From positions 1-5,430 of the forward strand of contig CANIDW010000130.1 of assembly GCA_947466165.1 (NCBI GenBank): a DNA stretch of 5,430 bases. The letters are read 5' to 3'. Shown piece by piece: positions 1 through 5,430 of the stretch. Source of the DNA: Comamonadaceae bacterium (GTDB lineage Bacteria; Pseudomonadota; Gammaproteobacteria; Burkholderiales; Burkholderiaceae_C). The notes beneath the pieces were generated by a model that saw only the letters and a list, made by a program, of their open reading frames with translations, was not told the DNA's origin and did not search any database. Position numbers and translations under genes: made by a program. Each line of letters opens with the position of its first letter. Within the stretch, counting starts at the first letter, position 1.

Positions 1-392
1 CTCGGTAGCGCTTCAACAAAAGCGCGTGCCGCCGTTTGAGCGGCTTCGATGCGGCTGGGCAATATGTCTGCCGCTCGCATGCTGCCCGAACTGTCGATGG
101 CCAACATCACGGTGTCCATGCGAGCGGGCAGCAACACGATGGCGCGGGGACGGGCGATGGCGACCATGAGACAACCCAGCCCAAGCAAAATGATCAGCGC
201 AGGCCCGTGGCGATACAAGCCTGCAAAACCACGCGGTGCAGGCGCTGCCCCGACTTGCAAATGCGCCAGACTGATCTGGCCTGCACGCGGGCGTTTAAAC
301 ATACGCGCATAGACCAGCGCCAACACCGGCAGCAGACACAGCGCCCACAGCAAGCGCGGCCACACAAAGTTGATGGAATGCAAATCAAGCAC
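1..392 (-). CDS. BatA/BatB-like membrane-anchored VWA-domain protein (partial, C-terminus outside window)
   Basis: This is the first 130 residues of a von Willebrand factor A protein; the rest lies beyond the left edge. I chose a GTG start at 392-390 because AGGAG lies 6 nt upstream and the first hydrophobic segment follows directly. A TTG at 383-381 is a possible alternative. Visible in order: membrane segment at residues 9-29, a basic patch (MFKRPR), second membrane segment at about 64-80, then the VWA start with the MIDAS motif DxSxS as D100-S-S102-G-S104. The stretch around ILPSRIEAAQ (110-119) is typical of BatA/BatB proteins. The topology suggests a VWA domain tethered to the inner membrane. 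Its start overlaps the end of the DUF58 gene by 8 nt, so translation is probably coupled. It is paralogous to the VWA protein at 3432-4490. Family assignment is firm; BatA versus BatB cannot be decided from this part. Confidence 0.88.
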   Translation of the reverse strand, partial: MLDLHSINFVWPRLLWALCLLPVLALVYARMFKRPRAGQISLAHLQVGAAPAPRGFAGLYRHGPALIILLGLGCLMVAIARPRAIVLLPARMDTVMLAIDSSGSMRAADILPSRIEAAQTAARAFVEALP

Positions 393-1419
393 GTGCGGCT
401 CCTGCGCCCTGGGCCATTTGACTGGCTCGCTTGCGCAACTGCGTGAAGCGCAAGATGGCTTGGTCAAGCGGTTCGTCGGTGGTGAGTTCCAGGCAATCCA
501 CGCCAGCGCGCGTGAGGCCCTGTCGCAGCAGGTTTTCGCGCTCGGCTGCGATGTGCACGAATCGGGCACGAAAGCCGGCATCGTTGCCATCGACCAGCAA
601 TTGCTCGCCGGTTTCAGCGTCTTGCATCAGCAGCAGCCCAATGTTTGGAATCTCTTGCTCTAAGCGATCCCGCAAACGAATGGCCACCACTTCGTGACGC
701 CTTGCCAATTGACTCAGAGGTGCGTGCCAGTCGGGTTGGGTGATGAAATCCGACACCAAAAAAATACTGGCGCGCCGGCGGATCACCGCTTGAGCTTGAG
801 ACAACAACACGCGCAAGTCGGTCGTCGCGCCGGCCGTTGGCCGCGTGCCTGCAGTGGGCAGATCGTTCAGCATGAGTTGCAGCACGTGCAGCAAGTGACG
901 CCTTCCTGAGCGCGCAGGGACCACCACTTCGGCACGCACCTGGGTGCCTGAAAACAGCATGACCCCGACCCGGTTGCCATGCTGTGAGAGCAGGCGCGCC
1001 AGCACCGCCACAGCCTCAGCTGCCAACTGACGTTTGCTGACAGCGCCCGAGCCAAAGTGCACCGAGCCCGACATGTCGACCAGAAACCAGGCGGCCACTT
1101 CGCGGTCTTCCTGGTGCTCACGCACATACGGCGTTTGCATGCGCGCCGTGACGTTCCAGTCGATGTGGCGAACGTCGTCGTGTGACTGGTATTCGCGCAA
1201 ATCTGCCAGCACCAAACCAGCGCCCCTGAACAGGCTGCGGTAGTCGCCCTGTAACTGACCATCCAGGCGCTTGATGACCGTCCACTCTAAGCGCCGCAGC
1301 ACCTGTTGCGGGTCGGGACGCGCCGGTACTTCGGCCTGGACTTCTCGGCCCGGCGCGGCTTGCTGGTCTGCGGCGCGTTCAGCGCGCTCAGTGAGGCGAC
1401 GTCGCAGAAACGTGAACAT
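385..1419 (-). CDS. DUF58 domain-containing protein (VWA-like fold, MoxR partner)
   Basis: A 344-residue DUF58 protein, the usual companion of MoxR ATPases. The family signature is clear: residues 60-100 contain DYRSLFRGAG, then LREYQ, then DDVRHIDWNVTAR. A VWA-type metal motif follows as D115-M-S117-G-S119 (FLVDMSGS), and D224 in LVSDF fits the later MIDAS aspartate. The first 40 residues are charged and probably disordered. No membrane segment is visible, so the protein is probably cytoplasmic, whereas many DUF58 proteins carry N-terminal membrane helices. The ATG start overlaps the moxR-like end by 32 nt and the stop overlaps the next VWA gene by 8 nt, which places it firmly in the operon. 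No strong Shine-Dalgarno is seen; reinitiation from moxR is plausible. The molecular function of the family is not settled; a role as adaptor or client of the AAA+ ATPase is inferred from gene order. Confidence 0.93.
   Translation of the reverse strand: MFTFLRRRLTERAERAADQQAAPGREVQAEVPARPDPQQVLRRLEWTVIKRLDGQLQGDYRSLFRGAGLVLADLREYQSHDDVRHIDWNVTARMQTPYVREHQEDREVAAWFLVDMSGSVHFGSGAVSKRQLAAEAVAVLARLLSQHGNRVGVMLFSGTQVRAEVVVPARSGRRHLLHVLQLMLNDLPTAGTRPTAGATTDLRVLLSQAQAVIRRRASIFLVSDFITQPDWHAPLSQLARRHEVVAIRLRDRLEQEIPNIGLLLMQDAETGEQLLVDGNDAGFRARFVHIAAERENLLRQGLTRAGVDCLELTTDEPLDQAILRFTQLRKRASQMAQGAGAARA
399..403 (-). promoter_or_regulatory. Ribosome binding site (AGGAG) for the GTG-started VWA gene
   Basis: On the minus strand AGGAG lies 6 nt before the GTG codon at 392-390, inside the last codons of the upstream DUF58 gene. 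It is the best Shine-Dalgarno match in front of any gene in this window, and it decides the start of a gene that lacks an early ATG. Without it, the first in-frame ATG would remove most of the first membrane segment. Confidence 0.7.
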
Positions 1420-2437
1420 GCGAGTCCAGTGGTTTGTCCGGGGGCGTGATGGTCTGCAGGATTTTCATGATGATGTCCTCTGCACTCATGCCGGCGGAGA
1501 GTGCCTCGTAAGACAACACCAAACGGTGTCGCAGCACGTCGGGAACCAGATCGATCACGTCTTGCGGCAGGGCGTAGGGACGGCCACGCAAAAAGCCCAG
1601 AGCGCGCGCACCTTCGATGAGGGAAATGGTGGCCCGCGGGCTGGCACCGAAGGAGATGTAAGGCGCCAGATCAGGCAAGCCAAAGCGCGCGGGGTCCCGT
1701 GTGGCCGATACCAGTCGCACCGCGTACATGATCAGCGCCGGGTCCACATAGCTGAGCCGGCACTGCGCTTGTAAAGCCATCAACTGCTCCGTGCTGGCCA
1801 CCGCTGACACCACCACCGGAACGCCCGTGACACGCTGCACGATCACGAACTCTTCTTCTTCCGACGGATATCCAATGAGGACCTTCATCATGAACCGGTC
1901 AACCTGCGCTTCGGGCAAGGGATAGGTGCCTTCGGTCTCGATCGGGTTTTGAGTGGCCATCACCAGAAAGGGGCGTGGCACTTTGTGGGTCTCGCCAGCA
2001 ATCGTGACCTGTCGCTCCTGCATGACTTCCAGCAGCGCACTTTGCACCTTGGCCGGTGCGCGGTTGATTTCGTCGGCCAGCAGCAGGTTGGCAAACACCG
2101 GTCCCAGCACGGTGCTGAATTCACTGCTGCGTTGGTTGAACATGCGCGTTCCTACCAAGTCAGCCGGCAGCAGGTCGGGCGTGAATTGGACCCGTTTGAA
2201 AACACCCTGAACCGCTTTTGCGAGCGTGTTGACGGTGAGCGTTTTGGCCAAACCGGGGACGCCTTCAATCAGCAAATGGCCTTGCGCCAGGATGGCCACC
2301 AAAATGCGCTCGAGAAAGTGGTCTTGCCCGACCACCACGCGCTTGACTTCATAGAGCACACGCTCCATCAGGGCGGCCGTGTCAGGAGATGCCGGTGCGA
2401 TGCCAGCGCGGTTCCAGGTTTGCGAAGACTGATCCAT
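1388..2437 (-). CDS. MoxR-family AAA+ ATPase
   Basis: A 349-residue, cytoplasmic MoxR-type AAA+ ATPase, full length for the family. Motifs seen: VVGQDHFLERIL (35-46) before the nucleotide site, Walker A GVPGLAKT (59-66), Walker B LLLADE (118-123) followed by INRAPAKVQSALLEVMQERQV, sensor 1 in ATQNPIETEGTYPLPEAQ (N164), the likely arginine finger in VDRFMM (R181), and sensor 2 in GASPRA (R269). The C-terminal lid includes residues around 285-312 (RPYALPQDV, VLRHRLVLSY). Family members are thought to act as ATP-driven chaperones that remodel or insert cofactors into VWA-containing partners, and three candidate partners are encoded nearby. The gene starts 24 nt after the protease stop and overlaps the DUF58 gene by 32 nt. 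The Shine-Dalgarno is weak (GCGAG about 8 nt upstream). The symbol moxR is a family name here; no specific substrate can be named. Confidence 0.96.
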   Translation of the reverse strand: MDQSSQTWNRAGIAPASPDTAALMERVLYEVKRVVVGQDHFLERILVAILAQGHLLIEGVPGLAKTLTVNTLAKAVQGVFKRVQFTPDLLPADLVGTRMFNQRSSEFSTVLGPVFANLLLADEINRAPAKVQSALLEVMQERQVTIAGETHKVPRPFLVMATQNPIETEGTYPLPEAQVDRFMMKVLIGYPSEEEEFVIVQRVTGVPVVVSAVASTEQLMALQAQCRLSYVDPALIMYAVRLVSATRDPARFGLPDLAPYISFGASPRATISLIEGARALGFLRGRPYALPQDVIDLVPDVLRHRLVLSYEALSAGMSAEDIIMKILQTITPPDKPLDSHVHVSATSPH

Positions 2438-2461
2438 GTGCTGCTCGCTTTCTCAAAAAAA

Positions 2462-3376
2462 TTAAAACGGTGGAACGCCCAAGGCCGTGCCGGCGCTCTC
2501 GATGGTGGCTGCAAAAGCAATGCCGATGAAGGTTCGTGCGCTGGTGGGATTGAGAATGGCCGTGACGACGCCGATCACTTCGCCCGCCATATTCACCAGC
2601 GGCCCGCCCGAATTACCCGGGTTGGCGGCGGCGTCAAACTGAATCAGTCCCCGCAAGACCGACGCACCTTCATTGCGAAATTCCCGGTTCATGCCTGAAA
2701 TGACTCCCGCAGAAACAGAAGGGCCAATGCCGAAGGGAAAGCCCACCGCCACCACTTCGTCACCGGGCATCAGCTTACCGGTGCTGCCCAGCGTGGCCGG
2801 TTGCAAATCGTCCGGAATCTTGACGGCTTTGATGACAGCCAGATCGTTTTCTGGTTGCACGGCCACCACGGTGGCCTCTGCTTCAAAGCCATCGGCAAAT
2901 GTGACCATGAGTTTTTTGGAGCCCTGCACCACATGCAAGTTGGTGAGGATCACGCCATCGTCACTGATGACCACGCCCGAACCCACACCATTTTGTTTTT
3001 CTTCACCCTTGGGGTCTTTGGGATCGTCTGAAAACCCTCGTACGCGCACCACCGATGGGCCGATGGTTTGGGCCGCACGCATGGCGCGTGAGGGTAATTC
3101 TTGCGTGCTCAGCGTGTGCAGCACGGCGGCGTTGATATCGTCTTGTGTGAGTGCGCGCTGCGAGGGCATGCTGAGCAGCAAGCCCCCAAACATGGCGGTG
3201 GCGGTCATCACGCCGGCAAAAAAAAGCGCCACCTGAGGGTGACGTTGCCAGATGCGCCAACGGGACAGTGGAGCCGGGGACGGCGATGCGTCAGCCGGTG
3301 AGAATGAATCGGGGGCAGCGGACCGAAGTGAGGGACGACTGCTGTAAAGCGCGGCGCGTTTCATGCCATAAACCAT
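2462..3376 (-). CDS. Membrane-anchored trypsin-like serine protease (HtrA/S1C family) lacking a PDZ domain
   Basis: A 304-residue chymotrypsin-fold protease of the HtrA/Deg type. Layout: a basic, Ser/Pro-rich N-terminus (1-48), one membrane segment (about 49-69, VALFFAGVMTAT onward), a linker, then the protease domain from about 98. The catalytic triad is complete: H148 in TNLHVV, D178 in ENDLAVI and S256 in NPGNSGGPL. A charged loop (116-129, SDDPKDPKGEEKQN) precedes the GSGVVIS strand. Topology suggests a periplasmic catalytic domain tethered to the inner membrane, as in DegS. Unlike DegS or DegP, the protein stops just after the protease domain (FIGIAFAATIESAGTALGVPPF), and only 24 nt separate it from the next gene, so no PDZ domain was lost to a nearby frameshift. 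It is the first gene of the minus-strand operon. The start is uncertain: ATG at 3374-3376 or ATG at 3362-3364 (MKRAAL...), neither with a good Shine-Dalgarno. Its substrate is unknown. Confidence 0.92.
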   Translation of the reverse strand: MVYGMKRAALYSSRPSLRSAAPDSFSPADASPSPAPLSRWRIWQRHPQVALFFAGVMTATAMFGGLLLSMPSQRALTQDDINAAVLHTLSTQELPSRAMRAAQTIGPSVVRVRGFSDDPKDPKGEEKQNGVGSGVVISDDGVILTNLHVVQGSKKLMVTFADGFEAEATVVAVQPENDLAVIKAVKIPDDLQPATLGSTGKLMPGDEVVAVGFPFGIGPSVSAGVISGMNREFRNEGASVLRGLIQFDAAANPGNSGGPLVNMAGEVIGVVTAILNPTSARTFIGIAFAATIESAGTALGVPPF

Positions 3377-3395
3377 ATCACAGCCAGCGGTGATA
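3376..3395. repeat. 20-bp imperfect inverted repeat, possible operator
   Basis: TATCAC (3376-3381) and GTGATA (3390-3395) form perfect 6-bp arms around an 8-nt centre. Within the centre GC (3383-3384) and GC (3387-3388) also pair, so 16 of 20 positions are symmetric. A further GTGAT follows at 3398-3402, in the same orientation and 8 bp from the right arm. The site lies in the only divergent control region of the window and touches the first possible start codon of the protease gene. A regulator binding site is inferred from position and symmetry; the pattern matches no operator that I recognise, and it is not a CRP, FNR or LexA consensus. Confidence 0.4.
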
Positions 3396-3431
3396 CAGTG
3401 ATCTTGTCATCCATTAAAACCCCTGAAGAAC
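3377..3431. promoter_or_regulatory. Divergent intergenic control region between the protease operon and the plus-strand VWA gene
   Basis: This 55-nt gap (67 nt if the protease starts at its second ATG) separates two genes transcribed away from each other, so it should hold, or overlap, promoters for both directions. No convincing sigma-70 -35/-10 pair is visible on either strand; TATCAC on the minus strand and CATAAA on the plus strand are only weak -10 candidates. It contains most of a 20-bp imperfect dyad (listed separately) and a second GTGAT copy at 3398-3402. The upstream region of the plus-strand gene shows only a weak purine stretch (GAAGAA) as ribosome binding site. Confidence 0.5.
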
Positions 3432-4490
3432 ATGCACTTTCTTTGGCCCGATGCGCTTTGGTCCTTGCTGCTCTTGCCTGTGTTGTTGCTCGGCTACAGG
3501 TGGATGCTGCGTCGCAGGCGCAAAGTGGCCGTGATTTACCCATCGCTCTCGCTCATCCTGCCGGCCATAGGAAAAGGCCAGCGCTTTCGTCGCCATATTC
3601 CCCCCGCCTTGTTGCTCACTGCATTGGCTGCCGCTTTGATGGGTGCTGCGCGCCCGAGCGCCCAAGTGGTGCTCCCGGCAGACTACTTGACGCTGGTGCT
3701 GGCCATGGACGTCTCACGCAGCATGCTGGCGCAAGACGTCAAGCCCAGTCGTATTGAGGCCTCTCAGGCTGCGGTGAAAGCTTTTTTACAAGAGCTCCCG
3801 CCGGATGTGCGTGTGGGTATTGTTTCGTTTGCCGGCAATGCACAGCTGGTGCAACAAATCACCGACAACAAAGAAGATTTGATCGCGTCTATTGATCGAT
3901 TTCAGCTGCAAAGAGGCACGGCCACCGGCAGCGGTTTGCTGGTGGCGCTCAACACCTTGCTGCCGGACGCAGGCATTGATCTGGAGTCGACTTTGTTTGG
4001 AAGCGGCTTCCGTGGTTCCGGTAACTCCGGCGGGGGGCAGTCGCTGGATCAGCGCACAGCCAAACCACCCCCCGTTGAGCGCGCCCCGGTTCCGGTGGGT
4101 TCTTACACCGGTGGCGCCATCGTGCTGCTGTCGGACGGACGTCGAACCATCGGGCCTGATCCACTTGAAGCGGCCAAACTGGCGGCCAGCCGGGGGGTCC
4201 GCGTTTACACCGTGGCGTTCGGGACGGCGGATGGTGTGATCCCGGGGATGGAAGGCTGGTCGTTTTACGCCCGTGTGGATGAAGAATCACTCCAGGCCAT
4301 GGCCAAAATCACCGGCGCCGAGTTTTTTCGTGCGTCCAATGCCGCGGACTTGAAGAATATTTATGAGCACCTTTCATCCAAGTTCACCCTGGAGCGTCGC
4401 GACACCGAAGTGACAGCTCTTTTTGCGGGCCTGTGCCTGTTGCTGGTGCTCAGTGCAATGGGTTTGTCACTGCATTGGAACCGTCGCTGA
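3432..4490 (+). CDS. BatA/BatB-like membrane VWA-domain protein
   Basis: A complete 352-residue VWA protein. Membrane segments lie at about 8-22 and 57-73, then the VWA domain from about 86, and a closing membrane helix at about 328-346 with a short basic tail (HWNRR). This is the standard BatA/BatB layout, with the VWA domain held outside the cytoplasmic membrane. MIDAS residues are present: D93-V-S95-R-S97 (MDVSRSM), T163 in RGTATG and D235 in LLSDG. The variant DVSRSM plus LAQDVKPSRIEA is BatB-like, while the C-terminal VDEESLQAMAKITGAEFFRA fits BatA and BatB alike. A Gly/Ser- then Pro-rich insert at about 188-224 interrupts the VWA core. It is transcribed away from the protease operon but is paralogous to the VWA protein at 1-392. 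A partnership with the nearby MoxR ATPase is inferred from family gene order. The ATG is chosen because the membrane segment follows at once. Confidence 0.93.
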   Translation: MHFLWPDALWSLLLLPVLLLGYRWMLRRRRKVAVIYPSLSLILPAIGKGQRFRRHIPPALLLTALAAALMGAARPSAQVVLPADYLTLVLAMDVSRSMLAQDVKPSRIEASQAAVKAFLQELPPDVRVGIVSFAGNAQLVQQITDNKEDLIASIDRFQLQRGTATGSGLLVALNTLLPDAGIDLESTLFGSGFRGSGNSGGGQSLDQRTAKPPPVERAPVPVGSYTGGAIVLLSDGRRTIGPDPLEAAKLAASRGVRVYTVAFGTADGVIPGMEGWSFYARVDEESLQAMAKITGAEFFRASNAADLKNIYEHLSSKFTLERRDTEVTALFAGLCLLLVLSAMGLSLHWNRR

Positions 4491-4545
4491 CCAATCGACG
4501 AACTCTTTGTGCGGCCGGTGCAGGCACTGAGGCATCATCAGCGCC
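4491..4545. other. Intergenic spacer between VWA gene and TatD-like gene
   Basis: A 55-nt non-coding gap. I see no stem-loop with a T-run, so there is no sign of an intrinsic terminator and read-through from the VWA gene into the TatD-like gene is possible. TGAGG at 4528-4532 is the nearest Shine-Dalgarno-like sequence, but at 13 nt it lies too far from the ATG to be convincing. Confidence 0.45.
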
Positions 4546-5385
4546 ATGAATTCATGGATAGACACCCATTGCCACCTGGACGCGGCCGAGTTCCATGCCG
4601 ATGCGCCGGCGGTGCGTGCGCGGGCCAGGCAGGCGGGTGTGGGGCGGCTGGTGATACCGGGCGTGGCGGTGAGCAATTTTCAGGCGGTGCGCGAGCTGGC
4701 GCACCAGAATGGGGATGCCTATGCGCTGGGCATTCACCCTTTGTATGTGGCGCAGTCAGTCGATGCCGACCTGGGCGCGCTGGACGCCGAACTGACGCTG
4801 CGGATGGACGATCCGCGGCTGGTGGCGGTCGGCGAGATCGGGCTGGATTTTTTTGTACCTGAGTTGCAGCTAAGCCCTTTGCGGGAAAAGCAGGAGATGT
4901 TTTACCGTGCGCAGCTGTTGCTTGCGCGACGGCATGGGCTGCCGGTGATCTTGCATGTGCGGCGCTCGGCCGACCGGCTGCTCAAGCATTTGCGTGAGCT
5001 CGCGCCGCCAGGCGGCTGGCACGGCATTGCCCATGCTTTTAACGGAAGTGCGCAGCAGGCCCAGGCTTTCATCGACCTGGGCTTGAAGCTCGGTTTTGGC
5101 GGCGCCATGAGTTTTGAGGCGGCGCGGCAGATCAGGCAACTGGCCACCGAGCTGCCATTGCAGGCACTGGTGCTGGAAACCGATGCACCCGACATACCCC
5201 CGCAGTGGCTTTACCAAAGCGCACAGGCCAGGGCTGCCGGTGCCGCGCAGGGTCGCAATGAACCGGCGGAGTTGCCGCGCATTGCCCAGGTGCTGGCCGG
5301 TTTGCGCGGCATGCCCATCGAGGCGCTGGCCCGGGCTTGCACAGCCAATGCGCTGGCGGCATTGCCGCGTTTGAGTCAGCTGTAA
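4546..5385 (+). CDS. TatD-family metal-dependent hydrolase (YjjV-like)
   Basis: A 279-residue TatD-family TIM-barrel hydrolase, slightly longer than the usual 255-265 residues. The metal ligands are all present: H8 and H10 (THCHLD), E97 (GEIGLDF), H137 (ILHVRR), H163 (AHAFNGS) and D213 (LETDAPDIP). Family members are magnesium- or zinc-dependent nucleases linked to DNA repair or DNA/RNA end processing; some act on other substrates. From memory, the sequence resembles E. coli YjjV more than TatD or YcfH, for example in the QAGVG...IPG start, the GSAQQAQAFIDLG stretch and GFGGAMSF. The extra length is an Ala/Gly-rich loop at about 223-240 after DIPPQWL. The ATG is fixed by the HxH motif just behind it. 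It is probably a cytoplasmic housekeeping gene, not functionally tied to the VWA module. Exact substrate is unknown. Confidence 0.94.
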   Translation: MNSWIDTHCHLDAAEFHADAPAVRARARQAGVGRLVIPGVAVSNFQAVRELAHQNGDAYALGIHPLYVAQSVDADLGALDAELTLRMDDPRLVAVGEIGLDFFVPELQLSPLREKQEMFYRAQLLLARRHGLPVILHVRRSADRLLKHLRELAPPGGWHGIAHAFNGSAQQAQAFIDLGLKLGFGGAMSFEAARQIRQLATELPLQALVLETDAPDIPPQWLYQSAQARAAGAAQGRNEPAELPRIAQVLAGLRGMPIEALARACTANALAALPRLSQL

Positions 5386-5398
5386 GGGCGGTCACAAT
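5371..5398 (+). promoter_or_regulatory. Possible sigma-70 promoter reading rightward out of the window
   Basis: TTGAGT (5371-5376) and CACAAT (5393-5398) are spaced by 16 nt, each matching four of six consensus bases. The -35 element lies in the last codons of the TatD-like gene and the -10 just after its stop. This would drive a gene beyond the right edge. The last 45 nt of the window hold no ORF start with a clear ribosome binding site. The match is modest and could be chance. Confidence 0.3.
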
Positions 5399-5430
5399 AG
5401 CGCAGCCTGGCTGGCCCGGCGCAGTGCTTA

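Noticed and set aside
194..388. 64-codon minus-strand frame beginning at the DUF58 end
   Set aside because: It is a different reading frame of the same DNA that encodes the VWA protein; the overlapping frame from 392 carries the membrane helices and DxSxS motif.
2445..2470. T-rich run on the minus strand after the protease stop as an intrinsic terminator
   Set aside because: There are seven T residues after the stop, but no stable GC-rich stem directly before them, and the next gene starts 24 nt on; an operon fits better.
2462..2470. Truncation of the protease by frameshift, losing its PDZ domain
   Set aside because: The sequence ends cleanly after the last protease strand and helix, and the 24 nt that follow lead straight into moxR with no PDZ-like remnant.
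1949..2698. Long open frame of 249 codons on the plus strand, opposite moxR and the protease end
   Set aside because: It lies antisense to two genes with clear catalytic motifs, spans their junction, and its translation shows no domain or hydrophobic pattern; it follows from the high GC of the opposite strand.
2673..3236. 187-codon plus-strand frame antisense to the protease
   Set aside because: It overlaps the catalytic domain of the protease in full and its translation is a low-quality Ser/Thr/Pro mixture, typical of a shadow frame.
3366..3420. A defined sigma-70 promoter in the divergent region
   Set aside because: Only isolated weak -10 candidates (CATAAA plus strand, TATCAC minus strand) were found, none with a matching -35 at proper spacing, so no specific promoter is claimed.
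1..5430. Mobile element, CRISPR array, tRNA or defence island
   Set aside because: No transposase, integrase, regularly spaced repeats, cloverleaf-like sequence or terminal inverted repeats were seen, and gene style is uniform across the window.

Overview
The window looks like chromosome from a Gram-negative betaproteobacterium, most likely Burkholderiales and perhaps close to Comamonadaceae. This rests on GC-rich coding, strong G/C third-position bias, dense gene packing and protein style; no rRNA or other taxonomic marker is present. About 97% of the bases lie in six protein-coding genes. No tRNA, rRNA, CRISPR array, insertion sequence or attachment site was seen.

Left and centre (1-3376, minus strand): a compact, apparently co-transcribed run of four genes read right to left. 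First is a membrane-anchored trypsin-like (HtrA/S1C) protease without a PDZ domain. It is followed by a MoxR-type AAA+ ATPase, a DUF58 protein with a VWA-like metal site, and a BatA/BatB-like membrane VWA protein that runs off the left edge. Spacing is tight: a 24-nt gap, a 32-nt overlap, then an 8-nt overlap.

Right of a 55-nt divergent intergenic region (3377-3431), plus strand: a second, complete BatA/BatB-like VWA protein (3432-4490), clearly paralogous to the one at the left edge. After another 55-nt gap comes a TatD-family metal-dependent hydrolase resembling E. coli YjjV (4546-5385). The last 45 nt are non-coding and may carry a promoter for a gene outside the window.

Taken together, this is a MoxR/DUF58/VWA ('Bat-like') module. 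In such modules a MoxR AAA+ ATPase is thought to act as a chaperone on VWA partners, often at the cell envelope and sometimes in stress tolerance or enzyme maturation. Two points of layout stand out. A PDZ-less periplasmic protease heads the operon, and the two paralogous VWA proteins sit in separate, oppositely oriented transcription units that share one short control region containing a 20-bp imperfect dyad. The TatD-like gene is probably a housekeeping neighbour.
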